Shown in pieces: positions 10,331-21,879 of a stretch of 64,000 nt of DNA (positions are counted from its first letter, which is position 1; each line of letters begins with the position of its first letter). The position numbers and the translations under genes are program-made. The stretch is taken from positions 8,885,563-8,949,562 of the forward strand of contig JAJEKV010000014.1 in assembly GCA_021234155.1 (NCBI GenBank). The letters are read 5' to 3'. The DNA comes from Isoetes taiwanensis. Its lineage: Eukaryota > Streptophyta > Lycopodiopsida > Isoetales > Isoetaceae. The notes below the pieces were generated by a model. That model saw only the letters and a program-made list of their open reading frames with translations, was not told the DNA's origin and did no database searches.

Positions 10331-13300
10331 TCAAAGATTGCTTGTGATAGCGGCATCTGCAGGGAGTGTAGGCTCGTCTTTCATCCGTTCTCCATCTCCA
10401 AGTGTAAGTAGGTATTCAAACCATTCTTTTTCGTCTTTACGGAGACACAGGTTTGTTGTCAACTTGAATGTCATAAAATATTTCCACGGAGGATTACGTT
10501 TGACGCATTTTGAGAGGATCTCCATCTTTTTGGCTCGTTTGATTACAAATAGTTGCTGTCTAAAATCGCCGCCAGCCAATACAATCATTCCTCCAAATGG
10601 TCTGGAATCACATCGAATTTCCCTCGTGATAGTGTCAACTGCTGTAAGCGCATCGGAATGTGTCATGCCCAATTCATCTCATACCAAAAGTGATGCTTTT
10701 CTGATTTTGTCTGCCTGCTTGCTCGTGGATCGTAGGTCAGAGGTTGCTTCATGTGTTAGATTTAGCGAGAGCTTGAATGTAGAGTGCATTGTTTGTGCTC
10801 TTTTCAGCAAAAGGCTCGCTATACCCGTCCATGCAACTGCAATAACACCAAGCTCTTTTCCCCGTAACATGCTGATAACGGTATTACAGGCGTATGTTTT
10901 TCCAGAGCCCCCAGGCCCATCTACGTTTATGCATGAACGTAATAGTTGAGCTCCATCAATTGCAAGGAGAACGGCGTCAACTATTTCTTTTTGGTCTGGA
11001 GTCAATTTTGCATAGCACTCATCTTCTCTAGGTTCTTCAAAGGGTACATCAAAGGTCTGGCTGATTGTTGAATCATAGCGCTGGTTTCGCCTAGGTCGTG
11101 CAAGCTGATACGATTGACAATTTGTCCCGTTTGCAGGTAAGATTTCATTCATGGATAATAATGCTGCATTGTATGCATCTTCCTCTGACATATCACGGGC
11201 ATAATCCTCTGCTAAATGGTACTTGAACTTGTCCCATATTTTTCGCGTGGATCCGAGGGAGGCCCGTAGATACAGATGAAGGCAAATGTTTTCCACAATT
11301 GGGCAGGCATCTGAAAAGCAGCTGCATCCTCGAGCATTCTCTCCCATTATGCGTCATCTACTAATAGTCCAAGTCCTTTTGCTGTCTCGTGAAATGGAGT
11401 GCATTGTCTTCCATTAATATTTCTCATGTCCTCGAAGCTAGTGATTCCTTTTCTGTGTAGGAGCAATAAGCGCAAATGATATCTTTCCATGTCCTTTGGG
11501 CTGATATTATACATTCTTGAAATCAGTTTATATTTGTCCTCCCTCGTCTTCCATATGCCCTGGCTCTTTATAAAAGTGTAATGATGTGGAATTTCTGGAT
11601 ATGTATATTGTCGAGCAGCGGGATCAATTTTATTTAGCTCGAACCAGGCAGTGAGCATCGTGTGTTTTGTTGCAGCGTGTTTCATCAAGGCAGCCCATTT
11701 TTGACCTTCTTCATAGTATATTGTCTGTTTGTTACATAAATGAACATGCAATCTGGATATAATATGAGAGTCAGTAATAGTAAAATGCACCCTGAGTTCA
11801 AAAATAACAACCTATGCATAACGTGGGATGTGTGATGGATTTTGTAACCATATGTCCTCCACATTGCTTCCGGTGCAGAAATGTATCTCGTGTCAAGAAA
11901 CTCTTGTATCTCATCCCAATTGTACGTGGTCAGTGTGTTCGTATCTGGATGTGCTGTTAATTCAATGCTTGCTTGATCATGACCTTTATGAATGTACTTG
12001 AAAATGTATTTTAAGCCCCCAATGCTGAATCATTGCTCCACATTTATATGGCACACATACTTCTCTGTGAGGTAAGCATTGTATGGGACAACCATACTGT
12101 TGTCTATCGTCCTATTCCCTTGCAAATATTGGACGCCGGCGCGTCTTCTATATTCGGAGTACCCACTTTCTTTGATTGAGGTGCTTTTAGTAAATGCTTT
12201 TGGAAAGCCTTTGGAACATTCCATTCTTCTAGTCTTTTCATTTAGTTTCATGCACCTCGAGTTACATGGTCCATGCACCATGTATCTTTTCACCCTTTCA
12301 TGCAATTCAGGGTCCTCCAGTGGGTCTGCAATACATGGTTTATCTAAATGACAACATCAGAACTCAAATAACAACGTGATGTACATACCTGGTATCTCTG
12401 CGCTCGTGATATTATCAGCTATCGCGTATTTTATCTTGCTGTTCTAGTATCAGTAGCATATGACAGATGACAGTGTGGCAGACCTCGCTTTTGGTACTCA
12501 ATTGTATATGTATATGATACGCTTTAGGGAAAAGCTTAAAGACGTGACTACAACAATTGAATAGGCAAGATAAAGAAAACAATATTTATATATGAGCAAT
12601 AGCGTTGGTTTCCACAGCCAATGGATTTGGGCATCCAATTCTCCACCCAACCGGATCCAAAGAAGAACTAAGGCAATCTCCCAGGGAAAAAGAATGAAAG
12701 GATCTGGACGCAGCCTATTATCCCTTCAGCTTGCGAACAGTCCGATCTTACAATGGTATTGGCTTGAATGGGCTCAATCACAAACATCAAAGAATAGAAC
12801 TCGATTCAAGCTTTGGCTTATCTGGAGGCCAGAAATCACTGCAGATCCAGAAGCCCTGCTGTAATATCTTCGGATCAATCACAGATAAACAGGTCGGATT
12901 GCAGCAGAGCACCCAAAAGATCAAGTTGCTGCTGCCGAATTCAAGAGCTGGCACAATCAGGTTGCCGGATCTGTCCGCAGAGATCGGAAACAGAGTCTGA
13001 GATGTCGCTGCTCTGCCAAACTGGCCGTTCTCCTCTGTTTATATCCTATTCGGACCCTTTTCCAGATAAAGGTGCTGCGTTTTGCTATTCCTGTTCCGTC
13101 CATTTATAAGACAAGTCTATTTCGATCAACATCTCGATCTTACCATTTTAAGGTAAGCCTATTTTGCACGAAAGGCTATTTGTTGACGTTGCCCCTTTTA
13201 AGATAAGATATTTTCTCTTTAAATAAAATATCTCCCTTATCTTTAACTTTGATGTTGTTTGATAATATCTTGCCCCATGATATCTTTGCTCCTATAACCA

Positions 13301-14993
13301 TTGTTTTTACCCAAATGCCCCATTGCCTTATTATTTTCTTCTCTGGACCACACCCCCTAGCATGCCCCCATATCAGTATACGCTTTAACCTTTCCAAAAA
13401 TATCTCTTTCTAAAATGTCATGGAAAATTGCCATTAATTTCGTGTGGTACACACGGCCGACCACGTCTGGTCTATCCTCTGGTGACTGGCCTGCCTCTAA
13501 GTTGTTTGTGATCTCTGGCCAATTCGTGTTGCATGTGCATGTAACAAATAGGTTAGGCTTTCCAAATCTCCTTCTCAACGCTATGGAATCTTGGTAGTTT
13601 TGTTCCATGGCACGTGAATTGCCAATAAACGACGACGGTAAGATTACCAATCTTCCAGCACTCAACCCTTGTGCCTCTGCCCCATGATTCATGTAGTCGA
13701 TCAAGCCTTCGTACATTTTAGCTCGCAATTTCTTATGATTGAGGCAGCAGAAGTTCAAGGTGTTGGCCTCTATCCTTGTGTAGGCATCAACTATGAATTG
13801 TTGTGTCAATCTTCCCCCACTCAACAGAGGGTTGAAAGCAAACTTAAGGCTATCCTTGCCTTCTGTATTCCTTCGCATGCTTAGTCTATATGAATAGTAT
13901 TGTAGCATAGACACATTTTGTCTCGATCAGCTCGATGAAGCCCCTATTTGATTTCTCATGTTCATTTGCCACCCCTTGTCGCCAGAGGGTATTAACAATG
14001 GGTAGGTAAGAGCATCAATGTATGGGTCGGTAATGGCGATATTCCTTAGGCCACCGGGATTTTGATGGATGCATATGTCTCTATTAAAAGGTGGTTCGCC
14101 ATTCGGATTTACAAATATTACAGCGACCTCATTAATGAATGCAGGGTTATATCTTCTCAAGTCCAGCCCTGTCCTGTCATCGTTGAAATACATCCTTACT
14201 TCTGCGTGCTCATTTAGTCGACGTGCACTTTCCTCTACCTCGTGCATCATGCGTAGAGCTTGTGCAAATGGGTTTATATTTCTTATTTCTAAGTCAAACT
14301 GCTTCATAAGGTTCATATCACACTCTGCATTGTGCACATTTTGCATGCGCTCGTCGTTTGCATAATCCATGTCTAGAATGTATAACTGGGTATATCTCGG
14401 CGACACGTTGTCATCGGGATGAGCAGGCCCAGATCTATGGTAGACTTGGTCGTGGATCTTAAAGCAGTATGGCCCTGGTATATTGAATTCCTGTATGTTT
14501 GCTTCGAATGACACACAAATGCCAATGCATTATTGTAAATCCTGATGTGGAACTTGAACTCTTTGCTCTTTGGGTGATATCCATTGAGCAACTGATATAG
14601 CAATGGGGGCATTGCTGTCAACGGAGGGATGCTAATTTTGTCATCATGGCAGCACTTTGTATCATTGTGTCTAAATGTTAGTGCATGGCAATACTTGTTA
14701 TTTCGATATGCACGTCTTTGTCGAGTCTCTATAGTTAGCCTCTCACTATACTGTTCATTGGCCACTTCCTCTGTGTCATGCGTCAACATCGCAACATGCT
14801 CCTGCTCCGTCTCTCTACTTTTTATTTGTGCTCTTTTGTTCCTTCGTGCTTCGGCAACTCTATCAAGTCTTGCTCGATGCTCCTCTGGTGTCTCTGTTGC
14901 GAGCATGCATTTTCTATTTTGCGATCTTTCTCTGTCATATGTGCATCTAGCTTCCTGCTCTAACGTTTCCTCTCTCCGTCTGTGCGGCATCAT
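10331..14993 (-). pseudogene. Helitron Rep-helicase (RepHel), decayed and interrupted
   Basis: Read right to left, the order fits plant Helitron RepHel. A basic N-terminal region (about 14993-14373) leads into the Helitron-like N domain (14514-13357; CCLNHKKLRAKMYEGLIDYM, SFIGNSRAMEQNY, NLFVTCTCNTNWPEI). The Rep HUH motif EYQKRGLPHCH is at about 12505-12470. A linker with NVEQ, LKYIFKYIHKGHD and YISAPEAMWR follows, then a PIF1-type helicase with Walker A GPGGSGKT (about 10910) and AGGDFRQ. A 63-nt in-frame-sized GT-AG intron lies at 12388-12326. Lesions: several frameshifts, a TAA near 11359, an indel in an A-run near 11245, TGA in place of the Trp before the Walker B DE (10681-10679), the 851-bp insertion, and a missing C-terminus. 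It would act in rolling-circle transposition if intact. Confidence 0.9.
12517..13387. mobile_element. 851-bp insertion in the Helitron flanked by a 10-bp direct repeat
   Basis: ATACGCTTTA occurs at 12517-12526 and again at 13378-13387. Removing the DNA between them (12527-13377) and one copy rejoins the Helitron coding stretch FGKVKAY with TYTIEYQKRGLPH, so this is a real insertion with a target-site duplication. The insert starts GGGAAAAGCTTAAAG and ends CCCCCATATCAGT; its ends are not clear inverted repeats and there is no A-tail. A 9-10-bp duplication fits a Mutator-like (non-TIR MULE) element best, but the class is open. It encodes nothing recognisable. Confidence 0.8.
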
Positions 14994-15330
14994 TCTATTT
15001 TGCTATTTTGCAATGAATAATGTGCTCTACACAAACAATACGCAGAAGCTGGGTTAAAATAGTCTCGTTGGGATCTAAGGTGCCTATAATCATACTGGTA
15101 TATAGAAACACTGTCACAACAGTTATATAGAATACCATCCCAACAGTTCCTCCAGAACGTTACGCCCAACCCCGCATTATAGTTCGCTAGCTGGGCCATG
15201 AGCTCTATAAGGAACCCACGAGAACGAAAAGATGCAAGAGCATCGAGCACTCAACCTGACCAAACTACTCGCGCCTAGTTAGAGTTCCCAGCGTTGCTGG
15301 ATATACTTTGGGAACCTATCAATGTACAGG

Positions 15331-15386
15331 CGGCCCCTTTTCTTTTACACTACTTCCTCGGCCCCTTTTCTTTTACACTACTTCCT
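15331..15386. repeat. 28-bp perfect tandem duplication
   Basis: The 28-bp unit CGGCCCCTTTTCTTTTACAC + TACTTCCT occurs twice in a row (15331-15358 and 15359-15386) and is followed by the start of a third copy. It lies upstream of the Helitron 5' region. Function unknown. Confidence 0.9.
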
Positions 15387-17063
15387 CGGCTTCAGCCTCG
15401 GTAGGGCGATGATCTTAGAACCCCTTACTATAGGCTTACGCAGCAGAATTAAAGCAGGAGTTTACGTGCTGCAAATAATGGTCTTCAAAAGCTTCCAGAA
15501 TTATCATCTCTCTTTGTTCCTAGGGTTCACAACCTACCTAAGAAAGAAAAATTATGTCAAGTATAAGCATGTCTACATAGAATGATTAAATAATCAAATA
15601 GTGATACAAAAATACAAATACTATTTGCACCTTTCTACTTTCTGATGAAAAAAGCCACTTGTTTCTTTAACTAAACACTTATTATTTTCAAATGGAATAG
15701 TATAGCTTGAAGATGATTAGGCAATGCTTTACGGGCATAGTCTGCCATGGAACTTGCAAAGTCCTCTCGTGTCCTGGCAATAGACAGCCCCTTTTAAGAC
15801 TACTTAATGCAACACTTCTTTAAGAGAAAGCAGATTCACATAGCGTTTCCTTAAATGTTTTTGTATTACTTCCTAAACATAGACAATAATATGCAAGAGA
15901 CCATATCTTCTACTTAAAATTAATAGTCCAACAACCTGACAACCATGTGGAAACATAATATAGATGACATGATTTTGTGTCCTCCCTATGATCCTCCTGT
16001 TCACACCCAATGTCCGTACATTATATATATGACCTTTATCTTCCACGTCTGCAAAGTTACAAATCATGTGCTCCAATTTAAATAACCAAGCTTAACGGCA
16101 TATCTTCAATCAACAGTGGCTTTAATTTAATCAGGAGCGTCGTATTTCTTCCAAGAAGCATAGATAAAACTGAAACAGAAGTTGCCGCCTTGTCCCTCTT
16201 GGATTCAGCAGCATATTTATCAATACCCATTCCAAACCATAATCCCATGCAGCTCACATATGGCTAGTCCCATTTTTTGAACGTTAAAGGTAACAGACGA
16301 ACACCATAGAGATGCTCGAGGAATGCCAAAATGATATTGTGCAATCACTTCAAAGGATATGCCAACCTTGAAGCTATTGAACAGACTCAGAGAAATCATG
16401 TACATGATGGCATCCTTGCGCAGTTTTAGAGCAGCACATTTCGCCTCCTTCTTCAGCTTCTGAAGCAGCTCAGGCCCTAACCCAAGCGGAATAAATCCCC
16501 AACCTAATGCAACATGGAAACTCGTTTAAGAAACTCAATAAATGCCAGTAATAAATTGAAAATGATGATTTAAGAGACTCAAATTGAAAATGATGATACT
16601 ATGAATAGAACAGACCCTTATCTTTGGCTCTTCGATTTGTCCTGCCTTGGATATTGGGAAAGCATAAGAAAATACATAAGAGCTGGGCAAAAGGAATGCA
16701 GAAGAGTATAAAATAATGATAGAGATCTTGTTCAGTCAAGGATCCTACCTTAAGCCGAGAAGGTGTGTTGAGGTCAGCTCACAGAGTCCTGCCTTTGATG
16801 GTCTTTCTAAAGAGGGGCCCTTAGTGCCGAATCTTCCCATATTCGAGCTTTGCAGTGGCGGCAACACTCAGAAATTTTGCAGCGCCAGGAAGAAGGAGCG
16901 ACCCCAGCATATACCGCCATCTTTTATTCGCAGACCTGCAGAAGAACCGCAACCCTTCTTCACACAACCGCTCATCTTTATAGCTATAGACCCGTGCTTC
17001 TCGAACCTTCCAACAATTTTAGTTAGTGTCGAGACTTCAAGAACCTAACTCTAGTCACTTTTA
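15387..17063. other. mostly non-coding; one weak minus-strand exon candidate near 16.4 kb
   Basis: Between the Helitron and the Harbinger element I see no clear gene. On the minus strand, after an acceptor-like CATTAG near 16503, an open stretch reads WGFIPLGLGPELLQKLKKEA and continues through KCAALKLRKDAIMYMISLSL to about 16370. That looks more like real protein than most of this region. A possible upstream first exon lies near 16830-16790. I cannot name a family, and no joined model is convincing. Confidence 0.25.
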
Positions 17064-17881
17064 TGGGCCGTTCACATGGGCGCTGATTTTCCCCGCGCTG
17101 ATAACGCGCTGCTCCATTTGTCAGCCGCTTAACATTTTGGACTCAGCATCGCGCCGTTCATGGCGCGCGAGCTGACCCCCCTAAATTAGGCTCGGCTGAT
17201 TCCTGGCTTACTCAGCCAGGAGGATTCAGCACAGGGAAAGAATTCATTCACATGCCTGATTGCTGGAATCCGGGCTGCTATAACTGCGGGAAGAAACACC
17301 TACAAATGAATCAAAAAGGCAAATGAATCAAATGAATCCCTCACCATCTTGCTCGATTCTGCCCCTGCCGCTCGACCCCAATTGAGTCTTCATTCCTGCC
17401 ATTCTGTTCGACCCGGATTCATCTGTATAGCTTTGAGGCCGGACGTTCCTACTCCAATACCGAGCCATAATCGTCAGAATCAGTACACTCAATCTGTTTC
17501 TGTAGTTTGAAGGCAGAGAGTCTTGATATCACGCCCAATCTGTCCTCGCCCAATCCTTATCTGTCCTCGCATTCAAACTTTGTCCGAGCCCAATCATTCT
17601 CTGTCCGTGCCCAATCCTTCTCTGTCCTCTCTTCTCCGTCCTTCTCTGCCCAATTCGATTTGTTACAGTTTTTATTTATTTTTTCAATTTGGTATCAAAG
17701 ATTTCATACACTCTCGATTTGATACACTCTCAATTTCGTATCAAAGGTTTGATACACTCTCGGTTTTATTTATTTCATTTCCAAAGCATCCAAGATTTGT
17801 TACAATCTCCATTTCTTTATTCCATTTCCTTAGCCACAAAGGTTACTTGATTAAAAGGGTTCAAAGCCTTGTTTTATTGCC

Positions 17882-18954
17882 ATGGACTTGAATAGCATCC
17901 CTCTAGAAGACAACCTTGATTTTGACATGTACGATGACTCCCAAGAGGTTGAGATGGTAGCTTCCACACAAATGGACACTCGATGCGTAGGTGACATGCC
18001 AATGGCCGAGGAATTGGAGGATCAGGCTGAAAAGAAAGGTAAGATATTGTGGCCTTCGAAGTGTGTTGATAGCTTGTTACATGAGTTTGCGGACATTAAA
18101 GTGAACATTATTCGTAATGGTAATTTTGGTGCTAAGCATTATGAGCTCCTAGCTAGTCGTGTCAATAAGGATATGGGAACAAATTATACTTGGAAGCAAG
18201 TTAAGAATCGTACGGAGCATATGATTAGGCGTTATAAGCAAGAGAGGCAGAAGGAGTCTGGAACTGGTGGGACTCCAAGCACATGGCAATATTTTGATCA
18301 GCTTGATCAGGTTCTAGGGAATTCCTCCAAATGTGGTGGGTTACCAGGTGGTTCCACAGATGAAGGGTTCAGGTCCAATGAGACGTCTAATTCCAAGAAG
18401 AGTGGGAAACGAAAGCGTCCCCTAGTTCAAAGTGATTCTAATGTCGAGCATGGAAGTAGAAAAGCATCAAAAGCTAGCTCACTTAACGTGCCGGCTGTAA
18501 CTTTGGAGTCTGGTGAAGCTTGCGTCACTATCATTGAGCCCGATAGTGAGGAAGAGGAGAGGGCGGATAATGAGAAGGATATTGGTGAGCACACTCCCAA
18601 GACTATTGAGAAGGAGAAGTGTAGCCAAAGGAATAGCACCTCCAGTCTACGTGGTCAAAAAACGAAGTCCAAACGTGGGGAGGATGGTGTAAGGGGTGCA
18701 GCTGCAATACTTGCGGAAGCAATGAAAGATATCACTGTAATACACAAGGACTTGAAGTTATTAGAGATACAGGCCAAGAAAGATGCACAAGAGAAAAGCG
18801 AGCAGATGCACATGCGTCTAGCGGAGATGTAAATGCGCTTGCAAATGGAGTTGAGTGCACGTTTTTCATCTGCACAACCAAGCAATGCAAGCCAGGCTCA
18901 ATGGGAAGGGGATGGCTTCAACTTTGGAAGTCATGATTCCAACTACCAACAGTG
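17882..18954 (+). CDS. Harbinger ORF1: Myb/SANT-like DNA-binding protein
   Basis: An ATG at 17882 opens 316 codons to a TAA at 18830-18832. Residues about 55-125 form a trihelix/Myb-SANT-like domain (W-P-S-K...LLHEFAD, then W-K-Q-V-K-N-R and M-I-R-R-Y-K). An acidic/Ser-rich middle has basic NLS-like runs (KKSGKRKRP), and a helical, Lys/Glu/Met-rich C-terminus follows. In this superfamily ORF1 helps the transposase bind DNA and enter the nucleus. After the TAA the same frame stays open for 40 more codons to TGA at 18952-18954 (MRLQMEL...). The stop may therefore be a CAA-to-TAA change just before the true end, and the last part of the helix would be lost. Confidence 0.85.
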
Positions 18955-19175
18955 AACTATTCCTTTGCAACTTTAGGATTTAGAGTGTTGATTGGGTTTA
19001 TCTTCCTCATTGTAATCTTCCTCAATACAATCAATGTAACAAGTTCTTGTCACGCATATACTTGAATATTGTTCTTCGAAGTAGGTTACCTTCGTGTCGT
19101 CGCCTGCTTTCCCCTTGTTTAACTCCCAGCGTAAATCACAACATTGCCATGAATGTTCTCTTCCTCACCATTGAG

Positions 19176-20324
19176 TTACAAGAAGTTGTGCAAAACACAA
19201 CAAGCAATGACTACACGAGGTGCATGTGGCAACCGAATCGGCATGGACTCCAGTATCTTCCAACGACCCTTAAGTAAAGCAAATGAATTCTCAATAACAA
19301 CCCTGACCTGAGACAAGCGCTTTGAGAAAGCAATATCATCAGCTGTATCACCATTCTTCCTCCTCTTCACGATCACCATGAACGAAGAGGCTGGATAGCC
19401 AGAATATCCCAGTATGAAAGGTTTAATTCTCACACCATGTAGTCTTCTTACAGGCATTGTTAAAATCTGTCTTGTCGCGAGCTTCCCATAAAGAGGTGAT
19501 GTATAAAAATGACGTGTGTCATGAGAACCACCAGGGGCATCACAACATACATCCCAGAATATTTTGCTAGCATCACAAACTGCTTGCAACAATATGGAAT
19601 GAAAGTGGTGTCGGCACCAATAATCAGCTGGAGTGTAATGTGTCTCAGGCTTAAAACGAAGTGGCATGTGCGATCCATCAATTACACCTGCTACCTGAGG
19701 CACTCCAGAGATAGATTCAAAATCTTCTATGATCTCTTGCAGTCTACAACCAGCTGGGGGCTTAATGAAATCTCTTCGTAAATGCGTAGCCAATATGTCC
19801 ACAACAATCCTTGTGTACTTGTGGCCGATACCAAATAATTGAGAAATAACAATGCACTTGTCATTATGAGCCAACCTGAATATCACGCATGCAAACGCAA
19901 GACTCTTATCAATTGGCTCGCGCACCATTTCCAAGGGATCAGCCATGGGGATGTGCGGGGCTACCAATCGTATCAAATTCTCAAAGTTCGTTGGACACAT
20001 CCTATAAAAGCTCCTGAAGTTATAAGAACCCGAGATGCTACCTTCTAACCATAGTGAGGAGCTGAGGTCCCTCCAGAATACAACTTGTCGTGAAAAAATC
20101 CAGTACTCCCGAGGTCTCCTCGAGTTCGAACCCAGAATAATCAGAAGCCAGCAAAACAGGATTTGCATAACCGATTGAAAGAATTCATCCATTGTGTCTT
20201 CGGTGTCCTCCCATAGATCGCGCACAAAATCCAAGATATTGGAGTTAGACAAATTTGGGGATGATATGGTAGAGTTGCGAATAATAATATGAAGTAAGAA
20301 GATAAGGCAAAGTATGAAATTCAA
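19176..20324 (-). CDS. Harbinger DDE transposase (DDE_Tnp_4 type)
   Basis: This 382-codon open frame has the catalytic triad context of PIF/Harbinger transposases: GVIDGSHMPL (first D), CCDAPGGSHDTRHF (second D in SHDTRHF) and RVVIENSFALLKGRWKIL (E), ending CCVLHNFL. The likely start is the Met of MDEFFQSV, because the residues before it look like leader noise. The enzyme would cut and rejoin transposon ends at TTA targets. The TAA at 19178-19176 directly after HNFL is followed in frame by LNGEEENIHGNVVIY and then TAA, so this stop may also be a CAA-to-TAA change. The core catalytic residues are all present. Confidence 0.92.
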   Translation of the reverse strand: MNFILCLIFLLHIIIRNSTISSPNLSNSNILDFVRDLWEDTEDTMDEFFQSVMQILFCWLLIILGSNSRRPREYWIFSRQVVFWRDLSSSLWLEGSISGSYNFRSFYRMCPTNFENLIRLVAPHIPMADPLEMVREPIDKSLAFACVIFRLAHNDKCIVISQLFGIGHKYTRIVVDILATHLRRDFIKPPAGCRLQEIIEDFESISGVPQVAGVIDGSHMPLRFKPETHYTPADYWCRHHFHSILLQAVCDASKIFWDVCCDAPGGSHDTRHFYTSPLYGKLATRQILTMPVRRLHGVRIKPFILGYSGYPASSFMVIVKRRKNGDTADDIAFSKRLSQVRVVIENSFALLKGRWKILESMPIRLPHAPRVVIACCVLHNFL

Positions 20325-20404
20325 AATTATATTTTAACATATAATTGAAGGTATGAAGAATCTTATGAAATAGGGCTGGAATGTAATAGAATATGCAACA
20401 AAAG

Positions 20405-20535
20405 AATAACAAAATAATCGGCCTTTCTGTAAATCGGCCTTCCTGTAACAGAAGAATATGCAACAGAAGAATAACAGAAGAATGACAATCGGCCTTCCTG
20501 TAAACGGCCTTCCTGTAAACGGCCTTCCTAGATGA
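20405..20535. repeat. subterminal GGCCTTCCTGTAA repeat cluster in the Harbinger element
   Basis: The word (A/T)CGGCCTT(C/T)CTGTAA recurs about five times between 20415 and 20530, separated by short CAACAGAAGAATAA stretches. Single (A/T)CGGCC words continue to about 20690. Subterminal direct repeats inside a transposon end are usual binding sites for transposase or its partner protein; that role is inferred. Confidence 0.75.
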
Positions 20536-21255
20536 TAATCGGCCAGAATCCTTTTGTTAAAATCTGCCTACAATCGGCCTGAAGAATTGGCAGAATCTTG
20601 GAATTTGGTCTGTAAGCAATCTTCCTGTAAATAATAGAAGAAAACGGGCTGTGAGCAATCGGACTGTGGGCTATCGGTCGATTCATCCCATCCGGTATAT
20701 ATCTGGCTGAAACGCGGTGATAGACATTGTTTCTAATCTAAGCTGCTGAGAATAACGAGGAAAAAATCGGTCAGCTATATGTGAACGGCTACGGAGAAAG
20801 GGCTATCAGCGCGGGCCAGCTGGACTTCAGCCCCTGCAAAACTCATGGCCCATGTGAGCGGCCCATTAAAATAAGATGAAAAACATCCATGCCATCGACC
20901 TCACATCCATTGGGCAAATTGAGGCCATACAGGTGTCATTGCCAAGAAGCCCGTCTCTGAACGGTGGAGGAAACAAACCTCCAGGGCAAAGCGCCCTACT
21001 CCAAGGGAGGTGCACATTTATAGTGTGTAAATAACATCAATGAATACTTTTATGGGTTTTTTATTAACATTTGCTTATGTAAAATGTACCCAAAAAAATA
21101 CGCTAGTATAGACTTAGTTGCATGAAAAATATACTAAAGAATATAAAATATGTATAAAAACATGTAAAAATATTGAACATGTGAGGAAAATACATATAAA
21201 AGTTTACTAGTTTCTCTCCTCATGGACACTGCCAATGTTGCATGACGTAAAAATA

Positions 21256-21310
21256 TCGTCTGTCTGTCTGTCTGTCTGTCTGCCTGCCTGCCTGCCTGCC
21301 TGCCTGCCAA
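21256..21310. repeat. (TCTG)n/(CCTG)n microsatellite
   Basis: About seven TCTG/GTCT units pass into about six CCTG units (21258-21308). A related tract lies at 21880-22012. Confidence 0.95.
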
Positions 21311-21498
21311 GGAAAAAAATAGCGGCTAATATTAGCCAAATGGCGATTTTTTGGACATTTTTGGAAAAAATACGGCTGAACTATGAAGGAGGAAATTTTT
21401 GGAAAAAAGAAAAAAATCGCCAAATATTTTCAAAGTTGACCTTCCTTACACCAAGGTTTAGCCAAACATAAGAAAGAAGGAGAGGAAAAATTCTTCCA

Positions 21499-21862
21499 CT
21501 TTAGCCAAACGTTCGAAAGTTTTCCTATGCATTTAGGGATAGATTAGCCATACTTTTTAATAGCTAATGTAAAATATGAGATTATTCATGAGATTATGGA
21601 ATAGAGGTTGCTAATACTATATTAGATGGACAGTTTTTTGTTCTCCAACTAGTAGATTTCTATTATTAATATGTTCGTACAATAAAAAGTTTGGCATAGC
21701 ATAAATGTTTGGCTAAAGTTTATATAAAGGTTCAAACAAAAAATAGCCAAACATTCAAAACTAGTAAAGGAAAATTATTCAACTTTAGCCAAACATTCGA
21801 AAGTTTTCCTATGTATTTTGGGTTAAATTAGCCAAAGTTGTTCTAGCTAATCTAAAATATGA
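21499..21862. repeat. diverged direct repeat of about 82 bp
   Basis: The segment starting ACTTTAGCCAAACGTTCGAA at 21499-21581 recurs with scattered changes at 21782-21862 (ACTTTAGCCAAACATTCGAA). Each copy runs through TTTTCCTATG and a GCTAAT-TAAAATATGA tail. Together with the two CCTG tracts on either side, this suggests a duplicated module: repeat unit plus microsatellite. Confidence 0.8.
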
Positions 21863-21879
21863 CTTTAGTAATTTTTTCC

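Larger units (their letters stand above)
17064..20865. mobile_element. PIF/Harbinger transposon, near complete
   Basis: The terminal inverted repeats TGGGCCGTTCACATGGGC (17064-17081) and its inverted partner at 20848-20865 differ at one of 18 positions. Both ends are flanked by TTA (17061-17063, 20866-20868). The 3802-bp element carries the two genes expected of the superfamily, a Myb/SANT-like ORF1 (plus strand) and a DDE transposase (minus strand), arranged tail to tail. Subterminal DNA is rich in CAGC/GCGC and GGCCTTCCTGTAA repeats that may bind the ORF1 or transposase protein. Near-identical ends and long open frames suggest a fairly young insertion. Confidence 0.95.

Noticed and set aside
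10290-10949. 219-codon plus-strand ORF
   Set aside because: It is the antisense shadow of the Helitron helicase, which has Walker A and DFRQ motifs on the minus strand.
10331-11347. Host PIF1 helicase gene
   Set aside because: The helicase is fused in order to Helitron Rep and linker motifs, so it belongs to the transposon.
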